Shown one piece after another: positions 1-8,505 of a DNA stretch of 64,000 nucleotides. Position 1 is the first letter of the stretch; each line of letters opens with the position of its first letter. The DNA comes from UBA3946 sp002385755 (GTDB taxonomy: Bacteria > Bacillota_I > Bacilli_A > ML615J-28 > CAG-698), in the NCBI GenBank assembly GCA_050953085.1, contig JBMNLX010000005.1:186001-250000 (forward strand), written 5' to 3'. Below the pieces are notes generated by a model. That model saw only the letters and a program-made list of their open reading frames with translations. It was not told where the DNA came from and did not search any database. The translations under genes were made by a program, and so were the position numbers.

Positions 1-863
1 TCATTGGAATTAACGGTAACGGCTTCGGCGTCTTCGGAAAACTCATTCGTCACGACATTATCGATAGGCAGAATGATTTTCCCTTTGCCTTTATCCAAAA
101 GAGATTTCGCGTAGTCAACATAGTCGGGCTCGCATTTGGATGTCCCGATTTCATATCCCAGGGCTTTAAAGAACGTGTAGGCCATCGCCCCGCAAATCAA
201 TATTTTATCGGCTTTGGTTAAGAGATTTTCAATTACCGAAATTTTGTCGCTGACTTTCGCGCCGCCTAAAATCGCGTAAAACGGGCGCCTCGGGTTATCA
301 ACGGCTTCGCCGATAAATTTGATTTCTTTTTCAAGCAAAAACCCGGCGACGGCGACCTTGCTGTTCGAAGCGATACCGACGTTGGAAGCATGGGCGCGAT
401 GCGCGGTGCCGAAGGCGTCGTTTACGAAAACCTCGCCGAGAGACGCCCAATACTTGCCCAATTCGGGATCATTGCCCGATTCCGCTTTATTGTTCAGGTC
501 TTCAAAGCGGGTGTTCTCGACCATGATTATATCTTTCTCTTTCATGTTCTTAATGGCGTTTTCCAGTTTCGCGCCTCTCGTCTCGTCAACGAAAGCGACC
601 GGTCGTTCCAAAAGCTCGCTTAATCTTTCAGCCACCGGACGCAAAGAATTTTTCCGCTTGTCTTCTTCCGACTTTATCCGCCCTAGATGTGAAAATAAAA
701 CGATCCTGGCGTTTTGGTCCAACACGTACCGGATTGTCGGCAAGGCCTGAACGATCCGATTGTCATCGATGATTTTCCCGTCCTTCATGGGAACGTTGAA
801 ATCCACCCTAATCAAGACTGTCTTATTCTTCAAATCGACATCTTTGATGGTTTTTTTACTCAT
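1..863 (-). CDS. pgk: Phosphoglycerate kinase, 3' end cut by window edge
   Basis: Catalyses the reversible transfer of phosphate between 1,3-bisphosphoglycerate and ADP in glycolysis, in the cytoplasm. About 287 N-terminal codons are visible of the roughly 395 usual for the family; the C-terminal part lies beyond base 1. The start is ATG at 861-863, preceded by a clear AAGGAG-type ribosome site about 7 bases away. The N-terminal domain shows the family signature RVDFNVP near residue 20, the SHLGR loop, and a glycine-rich AILGGAKVSDK segment later. It follows the ComK-like gene on the same strand with a 75-base AT-rich gap. Two other central carbon enzymes are in the window (fba, ppdK). Identification is secure. 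Confidence 0.96.
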   Translation of the reverse strand, partial: MSKKTIKDVDLKNKTVLIRVDFNVPMKDGKIIDDNRIVQALPTIRYVLDQNARIVLFSHLGRIKSEEDKRKNSLRPVAERLSELLERPVAFVDETRGAKLENAIKNMKEKDIIMVENTRFEDLNNKAESGNDPELGKYWASLGEVFVNDAFGTAHRAHASNVGIASNSKVAVAGFLLEKEIKFIGEAVDNPRRPFYAILGGAKVSDKISVIENLLTKADKILICGAMAYTFFKALGYEIGTSKCEPDYVDYAKSLLDKGKGKIILPIDNVVTNEFSEDAEAVTVNSN

Positions 864-938
864 ATCTATCTCCTTATCTATAAAAAATATAATCTTTTTT
901 ATACAAGTATACCACTTTTCCCGCTAAAAGTATAGGTT

Positions 939-1352
939 TTACTCGAAAAATAAACCGTTTTTATAATCGGTAATTAATAATATTTTATTATACGCGTTTT
1001 TCAAGGCGCGAAAATTTTTGCCCGTTTCCAATAATATTCCGCATTTAAATATTATTATTCCTTGATTGCCGCGGTTTTTGATATCGAGAACATTGGCCCC
1101 GTTAACCCATATTTTATCTTTCCCGAAAACTTTGAAAAATATCATCCCGGAATTAATGTATACCGGGACGTTATAGGAAAATGAAAAGAGTTCCTTCAAA
1201 GCGTCAAGACGCCCCTTTAGCGTCGTTAACTCCCGAAGCAAAAGATTATTAAAGATTTGCCGGGCGGTAAGCCGGTGCGTTTTTTGATAATCGACATTGA
1301 TTTCCAATATTCCGGTTTCAAGTTCGTAAAAATAAAGGGTGTTTTTATTCAT
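939..1352 (-). CDS. ComK-like competence transcription factor family protein
   Basis: A 137-residue protein that resembles ComK, the master activator of competence genes in Bacilli. The centre and C-terminus align by eye with Bacillus ComK: GR at about residue 47, a YxxPVYI strand, then IFFKVFGKDKIWVN matching the LFPT...CGWIS block, and a conserved late FRALKNAYNKIL helix corresponding to SFENQVYRTAWL. It is shorter than B. subtilis ComK (192), lacking part of both ends. ATG at 1352 is chosen; a GTG at 1364 in frame lies inside the terminator hairpin of the preceding msmK gene. Neither has a ribosome binding site. Family assignment rests on remembered motifs, so it is moderate; activity as a DNA-binding activator is inference. 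Confidence 0.6.
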   Translation of the reverse strand: MNKNTLYFYELETGILEINVDYQKTHRLTARQIFNNLLLRELTTLKGRLDALKELFSFSYNVPVYINSGMIFFKVFGKDKIWVNGANVLDIKNRGNQGIIIFKCGILLETGKNFRALKNAYNKILLITDYKNGLFFE

Positions 1353-1377
1353 AAAAAAAGCCACCCATTGGGTGGCT
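1352..1377 (-). terminator. Intrinsic terminator after msmK, abutting the ComK-like start codon
   Basis: On the minus strand an 8-bp perfect stem (AGCCACCC, loop AAT, GGGTGGCT) is followed by seven T residues. The next three bases are the ATG of the ComK-like gene, so termination and translation start touch. Confidence 0.85.
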
Positions 1378-1386
1378 CCGTTTCAA

Positions 1387-2508
1387 TTAGTATTTCTTGA
1401 TTCTAAGCTCGGTTTCGGGATCGAAGAAGTGACATTTGTTCATATCCAAAGCGAGCTCTAATTCGTCGCCCATATGAATGTCAATTCTCGCGCCGATCTT
1501 CGCAACCATTTCTTGACCGAACATAATTGAGTAAACCAATGTCTCCGCACCCAACAATTCCGCAACGTCAACTTTTACTTTTGCCTTCGATTCGGCGAAT
1601 TGCTCCAGTTTGTCGGGAGTGTCGTAAATATCCTCGGGCCTGATTCCTAAAAGAATGGGTTTTTCAATATATTTTTGTTCTTTCAAATATTCCATCTTGC
1701 TTTCAGGAACCTTCAGGCGGCAGTAACCGAGTTTGTGATTCCCCATCTGGAAATAACCGTCTTCAGTGACTTTACCTTCGACAAAGTTCATCGGGGGCGT
1801 TCCGATAAAGCCGCCGACAAATCTGTTGTCGGGGAAATCGTAAATATCTTTCGGGGCCCCGACTTGTTGGATATAGCCGTCTTTCATGACGACGATCCGG
1901 GTTGCCATGGTCATGGCTTCCACCTGGTCGTGAGTAACGTAAATCGTTGTGATTCCAAGTCTTTCCGTAATCTTGATAATTTCCGAGCGCATCTGCACCC
2001 TTAACTTGGCGTCAAGGTTTGATAACGGCTCGTCCATCAAGAACACCTTTGCGTCGCGGACGATCGCTCTTCCGAGCGCGACCCTTTGTCTTTGTCCGCC
2101 GGACAAGGCTTTCGGTTTTCTATCGAGATAGGGTTTGAGACCCAGTATATCGGCGGCGTTTTGCACGCGCCGGTCAATCTCGTCGCGCGAGAATTTTCTT
2201 AATTTCAACCCGAACGCCATGTTATCATAAACTGACATGTGCGGATAAAGGGCGTAGCTTTGGAAAACCATCGCGATGTTGCGGTCTTTCGGCGCGACGT
2301 CGTTGACGATTTCGTCGTCGATTCTTAATTCACCCGACGTAACGTCTTCGAGCCCGGCGACCATTCGCAAGGTTGTCGTTTTCCCGCAGCCCGAAGGACC
2401 GACCAAAACGATAAATTCTTTATCCTTGATGTGCAGGTTAAAGTCGGCAACGGCATGGACATTTCCGTCAAAGACTTTATTCAGGTTTTTCATTGTAACA
2501 GTTGCCAT
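1387..2508 (-). CDS. msmK: Sugar ABC transporter ATP-binding subunit, MsmK/UgpC type
   Basis: ATPase that energises CUT1-family carbohydrate importers at the inner face of the membrane. The 373-residue protein has Walker A GPSGCGKTT at about 38-46, Q-loop, the LSGGQRQR signature, Walker B VFLMDEPLSNLD and the switch HD in VTHDQ. The C-terminal third contains the TOBE/OB regulatory region typical of MalK/MsmK (LGIRPEDIY). No permease or binding protein gene is adjacent, so it is probably a shared ATPase that serves several importers, as MsmK does in streptococci. A sigma-A type promoter with an adjoining inverted repeat lies upstream, after a PucR-type regulator gene on the same strand, suggesting local control. 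A strong terminator follows. Confidence 0.93.
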   Translation of the reverse strand: MATVTMKNLNKVFDGNVHAVADFNLHIKDKEFIVLVGPSGCGKTTTLRMVAGLEDVTSGELRIDDEIVNDVAPKDRNIAMVFQSYALYPHMSVYDNMAFGLKLRKFSRDEIDRRVQNAADILGLKPYLDRKPKALSGGQRQRVALGRAIVRDAKVFLMDEPLSNLDAKLRVQMRSEIIKITERLGITTIYVTHDQVEAMTMATRIVVMKDGYIQQVGAPKDIYDFPDNRFVGGFIGTPPMNFVEGKVTEDGYFQMGNHKLGYCRLKVPESKMEYLKEQKYIEKPILLGIRPEDIYDTPDKLEQFAESKAKVKVDVAELLGAETLVYSIMFGQEMVAKIGARIDIHMGDELELALDMNKCHFFDPETELRIKKY

Positions 2509-2540
2509 AGTATAATCTCCCTTTCATTTTTATTAACTCA

Positions 2541-2584
2541 ATTATACTATTGTTTATGCCTTTATGCAATGTGCACTTTGCACA
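2541..2584 (-). promoter_or_regulatory. Promoter of msmK with operator-like inverted repeat
   Basis: Reading the minus strand: -35 TTGCAT (2564-2569), 17-base spacer, -10 TATAAT (2541-2546). Directly upstream of the -35 box is a perfect 6-bp inverted repeat TGTGCA-aag-TGCACA (2570-2584). Its position fits a regulator site for msmK; the binding protein is unknown, the neighbouring PucR-type protein being one candidate. Confidence 0.6.
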
Positions 2585-2589
2585 ATAAT

Positions 2590-3219
2590 TTACTTAATCG
2601 TTATCAGCCAGTACATACATAGCGCGTCGTGAAAGTTTTGGATATTCAGGCCCGTGGCGTTTTTAATGTATTCCAGCTTGTTTATCACCGTGTTGCGATG
2701 CATGTAAACTTCTTTGGCGGTTTTGGTCACGTTCAGATTGTTGCGCAGAAAGGAAAGAATCAATTTTTCAATTTGCGAGTTGTCGCAGATATCTTTAAGA
2801 ACGGGGCGTCTTAGATTCTTAATCTTTTTTATGTCGGTTTTAATTACTTCGAGAATCAGATCGTTGACGTTGGCGAACGCGTATGTTTTTTTCGCTAAAA
2901 AATCCCGGTAAAAATCATAAAGACCATGAAAATCCTCAACTCGTCGGCTATCGATTTTTCCGCTGTCGAAAGCTTTGGCGATAATGCCGTAATCAATACT
3001 CAATGATAAAAACATCTCTTTAATTACGTCTTGATCTTGGTCAAAGTAAAAGAGCAAATAATCATCGCCGATAACAAACGAATCTTTCGCGTCGAGAGCA
3101 TCGGATAATGTGTTTAGGAAATTGTGATGGTTGTTGGTTTCTTTAAAATTGATTAATATAAACCGGTAGTAGCGATTATTGAGCGGGTAATAGCCGTTAT
3201 TAAACAGGTAATTTTTCAT
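2590..3219 (-). CDS. PucR/CdaR-type regulator with C-terminal helix-turn-helix
   Basis: A 209-residue probable DNA-binding regulator. The last 60 residues match the PucR C-terminal HTH (HTH_30): leucine-rich helix, then LNVTKTAKEVYMHRNT and a helix ending NIQNFHDALCMYW. The first 140 residues show no recognised sensor domain; they contain an aspartate-rich DQDQDV segment. PucR/CdaR proteins typically control uptake or use of sugar acids or purines, and this one precedes msmK by 81 bases. ATG at 3219 is the only start close to the domain and has an in-frame TAG two codons before it, but no ribosome site; the leader can instead fold (see 3227-3278). Function as an msmK regulator is inference. 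Confidence 0.72.
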   Translation of the reverse strand: MKNYLFNNGYYPLNNRYYRFILINFKETNNHHNFLNTLSDALDAKDSFVIGDDYLLFYFDQDQDVIKEMFLSLSIDYGIIAKAFDSGKIDSRRVEDFHGLYDFYRDFLAKKTYAFANVNDLILEVIKTDIKKIKNLRRPVLKDICDNSQIEKLILSFLRNNLNVTKTAKEVYMHRNTVINKLEYIKNATGLNIQNFHDALCMYWLITIK

Positions 3220-3226
3220 TTTCTAT

Positions 3227-3278
3227 GGAAAAACCGCCGCAGCTCGTTTGTCCTCTAGGTAACAGAACCGCTTTCTCC
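3227..3278 (-). promoter_or_regulatory. Possible structured leader RNA of the PucR-type gene
   Basis: Between the promoter and the ATG at 3219 the minus strand can form a closing stem (GGAGAAA with TTTTTCC, one G-U) enclosing a hairpin (GTTCT with AGGAC) and a GC-rich 3' segment. The only good Shine-Dalgarno-like sequence (AAAGGAG) lies in the 5' arm, about 55 bases from the start codon. No known riboswitch family was recognised. Confidence 0.3.
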
Positions 3279-3296
3279 TTTCGAAATTCTATTAAT

Positions 3297-3325
3297 ATTA
3301 TAACATTATTGCCGTGAGTTGTTAA
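3297..3325 (-). promoter_or_regulatory. Sigma-A promoter of the PucR-type gene
   Basis: Minus strand -35 TTAACA (3320-3325), 17-base spacer, -10 TATAAT (3297-3302). It predicts a leader of about 70 bases. Confidence 0.6.
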
Positions 3326-3371
3326 GGGAAAATTATCTTGTCATAAGCGTAATAATATGAAATAGAATATA

Positions 3372-3710
3372 GTGGTGATTATCTTGGAAAAGGATTATAA
3401 ACAAATTAGCGCGGAAAAGTTACTCCTTATAGCAAATTTCAGCAATTGCATTATCGTCGATATCAGGTCCCCGCTCGAATACGCGCGCGGTCATATTCCC
3501 GGTTCGCTCAATATCCCCGCGGAGACGCTTATTAACAAGCCGATGCTTTACCTGAATCCCTATTTTACCTATTATATAATTTGTAATAACGGGACGAAAA
3601 GCGCGGAGGCGGTCGCGAAATTATCAAAGCAAAACTACAATGTCGTCAACGTCACGGGCGGGATCGACAATTGGAAAGGCCCGTTGGAAAAAGACCGTTG
3701 TTTCAGTTAA
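3372..3710 (+). CDS. Rhodanese-like domain protein
   Basis: Single-domain rhodanese, 112 residues, probable cytoplasmic sulfur-carrier or sulfurtransferase. Visible are the CH2A-like motif DIRSPLEYARGHIPGSLNIP (28-49) and the active-site loop CNNGTKS with Cys71, so the catalytic cysteine is present. The start is probably the GTG at 3372 or the next GTG at 3375; neither has a strong ribosome site. It is convergent with spoIIE and the two stop codons overlap by a few bases. The specific sulfur acceptor cannot be told from sequence. Confidence 0.88.
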   Translation: MVIILEKDYKQISAEKLLLIANFSNCIIVDIRSPLEYARGHIPGSLNIPAETLINKPMLYLNPYFTYYIICNNGTKSAEAVAKLSKQNYNVVNVTGGIDNWKGPLEKDRCFS

Positions 3711-5866
3711 GCGGCGATGATTTTTAAAACAATCACGCTCATATCGTCGCTTTTTTTTGATTTTCGCTTGCGCGCGTAATTCAATATCTCGTAAGTGATT
3801 TTTTGCGGCGAGAGATGCATGATCCCCGATACAAAAGTCTCGAAATCCTTCTCGTCAACGACGCTCCCGAACACTCCGTCGCTCGCCATAACGATAACGT
3901 CCTCGTCCATTACTTCCCGCTTTTGCGCTTCGATAATCTCCTCAATGCCGAAAGGCAACCCCTCGTTTATTATCCGTTCAAAACTCCCGTCCTTATGAAA
4001 AATATAACTTGAGGCCGCGCCCATTTTATAAAACAATACGCTTCCCTGCGCCCGATCCAATTGCAGGAAATCGAGCGTGCTGTATTTCTCTAAATAATCC
4101 TGGATATAAAAAAACGTGTTTAAAATTTGCAGGGCAGTTTCCGTCGATATTTCCGTATTTGTAATCTCGTCAACAAGTTTCAGCGTCGAGGAACTTTCCT
4201 GATTGGCCACGAAACCTTTCCCCATGCCGTCGCTAATGGCGGCAATTAATTTAGTATTGCTTAGATTTTTGATTAAGTAATTATCCCCGCAGACGCTGTT
4301 CCCTTCCTGGGCGATCGAGCCGTACCCGTACTCAACCTCGTAATTTATTTTCGGGACGATATTAACGTATGTCTTCCCGCGGGCAACGTTTTTAAAAAGA
4401 CAGCTTGCGCTTTGATCTATGTAATTATTGCAAATCATCTCAATAATTAATTTGATATTGTTATATTGCTCGCCCTTGATCCCGACCTCGATTAAAAAAT
4501 CGTTGATCAGCATTTTCTTCGGTTGAAAATAACAAACGTTAAAGCCGTAATCGCACAGTCCTTGATAGATTTTTTCGAAAACACTGATATTGATTTCGTT
4601 TTTCAAGGAATTATCGACGCTGTATTGTCTCAAAACATTCGAAATACCGTTGATTTGCGCAATCAAAGCGTTGGACTTGCTCGACGTCGCGGAGAGATTT
4701 AGTTTTTCGTTAATTAAGATGCTGCTCTTTCTCATCTCGACAATATAAGGGCAGTTCTTAATAAAGGCGAGTTCCTCAAGATCGTTATATTCGTGATTGC
4801 TTCTTTTTGCGTAAAGGATCAAATTTTTAAAATAAGTGTAAAGTTTTCCCTTGTTCTTTGAATAGCATTCGTTACGAACATAACAAGACTCGCAATAGAA
4901 ATGCGTCAGGTTATTAATTCCCTCGCTCAACTTTTGATTATACTCCTTCGGGGTCGCGAAGCTCCGGGAAAACAGATCAAGAAAACTCGCGAAGGCGATT
5001 ACCTCGTGATTAATGTTTTCCAACGACCTTTGGTAAACGCCCACGGCCAAGTCATCCCCCTCGTAAATATTTATAACCATGCGCTTTATTACTTCAAAAG
5101 CAATGGCGAAACCGATTACGATCTGCAGGGTAAGGGGGGCGAAATGCGGCGTCGCGGATAACCAACCCAAAAGGCAAAAAGATATTAAAGAAAGCGGGGC
5201 GTAAATCGAAGGCAAGATATAAAAAGCGCTCGCAAAAGGAATCAGGACGCTTTCTTCGACAGAAAAGACAAAACGCAGGAAAAACATTGTGGATAAACTG
5301 AAAAAAACCGAATGAAAATAATAACGATTCTGCGACAGGTACATCGCGAAATAGACGGCGACGAAAAGAGCGACGGGTATAGTCGCGATAATGGTAGTCG
5401 CCCCAGTTACCGCGGCGATCGCCATAATCGTTTCGTTATAAGCAAAGTTCCGCGTTTTATTTTGATTAGATAGCGGCCCCTGAATGTTATAGCAAAAATA
5501 CGCGTAAATAACGGTGCTGACCAACGCGAAAAATATTGTGAAGACAAACTCAAAACCCGGTTCAGGTATTATTGCCGACAAAAAACTCGCGACAAAAATG
5601 AAAAGCAAATTAATGTAATGATTCTGGCCATGAGTTATCAGCATATAGATTAAAATAACCGCCAAGAGCCCGGCCAGATAGTAAATATTTTCTCTTCCGA
5701 ACCAAAGAAGCCCCAATAAAGAGGAAGGAATTATCAACAAAATATTTTTCCCGTTATGAAAAGCTAAAAAACAAGCTATCGGGACAAAGACTGTAAACCC
5801 GATTTTATACTTGCAGGTCAATACGGAGAAAAAACTGATTATTATTATATTAATGTATTTATTCAT
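3707..5866 (-). CDS. spoIIE: Stage II sporulation protein E, PP2C-type phosphatase
   Basis: In known sporulators SpoIIE sits at the polar septum, interacts with FtsZ, and dephosphorylates SpoIIAA to release sigma F in the forespore. The 719-residue protein (B. subtilis 827) has about ten hydrophobic segments in the first 270 residues, a middle region with a CYVRNECY cysteine pair, and a C-terminal PP2C domain. Metal-binding aspartates are visible in ISDGMGKG (Asp546), MASDG (Asp663) and SDDMS (about 707). ATG at 5866 has a GAGAGGA ribosome site; a TTTACA-N18-TATTAT sequence upstream could be its promoter. It stands alone between a rhodanese gene and exonuclease III. The domain order makes the call firm and implies a sporulation programme. 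Confidence 0.93.
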   Translation of the reverse strand: MNKYINIIIISFFSVLTCKYKIGFTVFVPIACFLAFHNGKNILLIIPSSLLGLLWFGRENIYYLAGLLAVILIYMLITHGQNHYINLLFIFVASFLSAIIPEPGFEFVFTIFFALVSTVIYAYFCYNIQGPLSNQNKTRNFAYNETIMAIAAVTGATTIIATIPVALFVAVYFAMYLSQNRYYFHSVFFSLSTMFFLRFVFSVEESVLIPFASAFYILPSIYAPLSLISFCLLGWLSATPHFAPLTLQIVIGFAIAFEVIKRMVINIYEGDDLAVGVYQRSLENINHEVIAFASFLDLFSRSFATPKEYNQKLSEGINNLTHFYCESCYVRNECYSKNKGKLYTYFKNLILYAKRSNHEYNDLEELAFIKNCPYIVEMRKSSILINEKLNLSATSSKSNALIAQINGISNVLRQYSVDNSLKNEINISVFEKIYQGLCDYGFNVCYFQPKKMLINDFLIEVGIKGEQYNNIKLIIEMICNNYIDQSASCLFKNVARGKTYVNIVPKINYEVEYGYGSIAQEGNSVCGDNYLIKNLSNTKLIAAISDGMGKGFVANQESSSTLKLVDEITNTEISTETALQILNTFFYIQDYLEKYSTLDFLQLDRAQGSVLFYKMGAASSYIFHKDGSFERIINEGLPFGIEEIIEAQKREVMDEDVIVMASDGVFGSVVDEKDFETFVSGIMHLSPQKITYEILNYARKRKSKKSDDMSVIVLKIIAA

Positions 5867-5983
5867 ATACTTGTCCTCTCGCTACCTATGATAATATTTT
5901 TTCATTAGGAAATTTGTAAAAAAATAGCGGCGGGCGGGCAAATATTATGATATAATATACTCAAATCGGTGAAGGAGCAAGAA

Positions 5984-6733
5984 ATGAAATTTGTATCGTG
6001 GAACGTTAACGGACTAAGAGCATGCATGAATAAGGGATTCGCCGATTTTTTCAATGATATAAATGCCGATATTTTTGCTATTCAGGAAACAAAAATGCAG
6101 GAAGAACAAAAAAGTTTCGCCTTTGACGGCTATAAAGAGATTTGGAACAGCGCCGAGAAAAAAGGATATTCGGGCACGTTAATATACAGTAAACTTGAAC
6201 CGCTGGAGATAGTATACGGGATTGATAACCAATATTATCTCGACGAAGGGCGGATTATCACGCTTGAGTTTGATGATTTTTATTTTGTTAACGTCTATGT
6301 CCCCAATTCCCAAAGAGGATTAACCCGACTTTCATACCGAATGGAATTTGACGAGAACTTCAGGAATTATTTGAAGCGTCTCGACGAGAAGAAGCCGGTT
6401 ATCGCCTGCGGCGACTTCAACGTCGCCCACAACCCGATCGATATCAGAAACCCCGCGTCGAACGAAAGAAACGCAGGGTACACGATAGAGGAAAGAACCC
6501 AGTTCCAAAAACTGATGGAAAGCGGCTTTATCGATTCGTTCCGCTATCTTTACCCAGACAAAGTCCAATACACTTGGTGGAGTTACATGTTTAACGCCCG
6601 AGCCAACAATGTCGGCTGGCGGATCGATTACTTTATTCTCTCCGAACGTTTGGCTTCTAAAATGAAAAACAGCATCATTAGGGACGAAATCTACGGCAGC
6701 GATCACTGCCCGGTAGTTTTGGAAATATTTTAA
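5984..6733 (+). CDS. xth: Exodeoxyribonuclease III / AP endonuclease
   Basis: Cleaves DNA 5' of abasic sites and degrades 3' ends during base-excision repair. The 249-residue protein has the family blocks KFVSWNVNGLRA at the N-terminus, QETKMQ (metal ligand Glu), YVPNSQ, the catalytic GDFNVAHNPIDI and the C-terminal GSDHCPV with the catalytic His. ATG at 5984 is chosen because AAGGAG ends 7 bases before it; a GTG at 5969 lies on that ribosome site. A TATAAT sequence stands about 30 bases upstream without an obvious -35. One of few plus-strand genes left of the origin. It shares a bidirectional terminator with the following ABC transporter gene. Confidence 0.95.
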   Translation: MKFVSWNVNGLRACMNKGFADFFNDINADIFAIQETKMQEEQKSFAFDGYKEIWNSAEKKGYSGTLIYSKLEPLEIVYGIDNQYYLDEGRIITLEFDDFYFVNVYVPNSQRGLTRLSYRMEFDENFRNYLKRLDEKKPVIACGDFNVAHNPIDIRNPASNERNAGYTIEERTQFQKLMESGFIDSFRYLYPDKVQYTWWSYMFNARANNVGWRIDYFILSERLASKMKNSIIRDEIYGSDHCPVVLEIF

Positions 6734-6735
6734 AT

Positions 6736-6784
6736 AAAAAGCTTAGTTCTCCCGAGGAACATCAGGCGAACTAAGCTTTTTTTA
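6736..6784. terminator. Bidirectional terminator between xth and the ABC exporter
   Basis: A 14-bp inverted repeat (AAAAAGCTTAGTTC and its complement) with an 18-base loop, flanked by A and T runs, lies between convergent genes. The T run overlaps the stop codon of the minus-strand gene. Confidence 0.88.
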
Positions 6785-8503
6785 TTTGTACACCGAGGCA
6801 TTATATAAATCGGCGTAATAACCGCCCCGAGAAATCAATTCTTTATGGGATCCTCTTTCTTCTATGCCCTTTTTGCTGATGACGATAATCTCGTCCGCGT
6901 TTTGTATTGTCGACAAGCGGTGGGCGATCATAATGGTCGTTTTTCCGCGGGAAAGCTCCTCAAACGCTTCCTGAATCATGTTTTCCGTTATATTGTCAAG
7001 CGAGGAAGTCGCCTCGTCAAGAATCAATATTCGCGGGTTTTTCAAAAACAACCGTGCGATTGAGATTCTTTGTTGTTGGCCGCCGGAAAGCCTAACGCCG
7101 CGCTCGCCCGTAAGGGTATCGTAACCGTCTTCAAGCGTCATGATAAAATCATGAATTTTCGCTTTCTTAGCCGCCTCGACTACTTCCTCAAAAGTCGCGT
7201 CGGGCCGACCGTACAAAATGTTGTCTCTAATCGTTCCCCAAAAGATAAAAACATCCTGTTGAACTATCCCTATCGCTTGACGCAAGTTATACAAATCATA
7301 ATCTTTCACGTTTATCCCGTCGATTAATATCTCGCCGCTTTCGACATCGTAAAACCGGGGCACCAATTTGGAAATCGTCGTTTTCCCCGCGCCCGTTTCG
7401 CCGACCAAGGCGATCCTTTTTCCTGCGGGAATGGTCAAATTAAAATTGCTGAGAATATACTCGTTATCGTCCTCGTCATATTTGAACTCGACATCCCGGA
7501 ATTCAATATTACCTTTAATATCAGGGTTTACGGTCGCGCTCGGGCGGGAGACAATTTTCGGTTCGACTTTCATCAATTGAAAGAATTTTTCAATCCCCGA
7601 AAAACCTTGTTGCAGCTGCTCCATCGAGTTGATTAGCCTCTGAATCGGCGTTATTAAAAAATTGACATATAAAAAGTAGGTCGTCAAATCGATGGCGTCG
7701 ATATAATTTTTGTACACAAAATAGCCGCCGAACACCAAAAGCCCCAAGTTCGCAAGACTAATAAAAAACGCGTTTCCGGAGGCAAAGAGCCCAATCTGTT
7801 TAAAAATATTGGAACGGGCTTGCCGGTACGTAAGGTTGATTTTTTCAAATTTCTTTTGTTCGTAACGCTCGTTGGTATAAGCCTTGGTTAGCCTTATCCC
7901 GCTGATGCTGCTCTCAATCTCGGCAAGCAAGTCTCCCTGCACCCGCCGGGAGACGCGAAAACTTTGCATCATCTTAAAGCGGCGCGATAAAGAAAAAATA
8001 ATCAAAAACAATAAGAAAATAAAGACGATTACCGTTAAGAGCAGATGAATTCTTATCAAAATTATAAAGCTTCCGATTAACATTATCGCCGATATAAACA
8101 AATCTTCGGGAGCGTGGTGACTCATCTCGGCCACGTCATGAATATGCGACGTTAGGTTAGCCATTAACTCCCCGGTTTGCTTGTTATCGAAGAACTGGTA
8201 ATCCATCGTTTGGAGCTTTTTAAACAAATCGGAACGCATGTCGGTTTCGATACGGATTCCCATCACGTGTCCCCAATAACCGACGACATAAGCGAAGAAA
8301 AATCTTATTACGAAAATAATCAAAAGCGCGGCCCCAAAGATAAAAACGCGGTTAATCTCATTATTGGGAATAAATTCTTTCAAGACGAGACTTGTAAAAA
8401 CGGGAAAGACCAAATCGATGGCGGCGATAAACAACGCGCAAACCATATCGACTATAAACAACGCCAAATGAGGCCGATAATATCTAACGAATTTTTTTAA
8501 CAT
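6782..8503 (-). CDS. ABC exporter, fused permease and ATPase half-transporter
   Basis: A 573-residue type IV ABC exporter half-molecule resembling lipid or multidrug exporters (MsbA/BmrA group). Six transmembrane segments occupy roughly residues 15-300, with a long QxxDYQFFDNKQTGELMANLTSH coupling region. The nucleotide-binding domain has Walker A GETGAGKTT, LSGGQQQR, Walker B ILILDEATSSLD and the HRL switch. It would act as a homodimer, or pair with another half not seen here; the neighbouring MacB-like gene is a different architecture. The two genes are 2 bases apart and probably co-transcribed. Substrate cannot be inferred. Confidence 0.93.
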   Translation of the reverse strand: MLKKFVRYYRPHLALFIVDMVCALFIAAIDLVFPVFTSLVLKEFIPNNEINRVFIFGAALLIIFVIRFFFAYVVGYWGHVMGIRIETDMRSDLFKKLQTMDYQFFDNKQTGELMANLTSHIHDVAEMSHHAPEDLFISAIMLIGSFIILIRIHLLLTVIVFIFLLFLIIFSLSRRFKMMQSFRVSRRVQGDLLAEIESSISGIRLTKAYTNERYEQKKFEKINLTYRQARSNIFKQIGLFASGNAFFISLANLGLLVFGGYFVYKNYIDAIDLTTYFLYVNFLITPIQRLINSMEQLQQGFSGIEKFFQLMKVEPKIVSRPSATVNPDIKGNIEFRDVEFKYDEDDNEYILSNFNLTIPAGKRIALVGETGAGKTTISKLVPRFYDVESGEILIDGINVKDYDLYNLRQAIGIVQQDVFIFWGTIRDNILYGRPDATFEEVVEAAKKAKIHDFIMTLEDGYDTLTGERGVRLSGGQQQRISIARLFLKNPRILILDEATSSLDNITENMIQEAFEELSRGKTTIMIAHRLSTIQNADEIIVISKKGIEERGSHKELISRGGYYADLYNASVYK

Positions 8504-8505
8504 TT

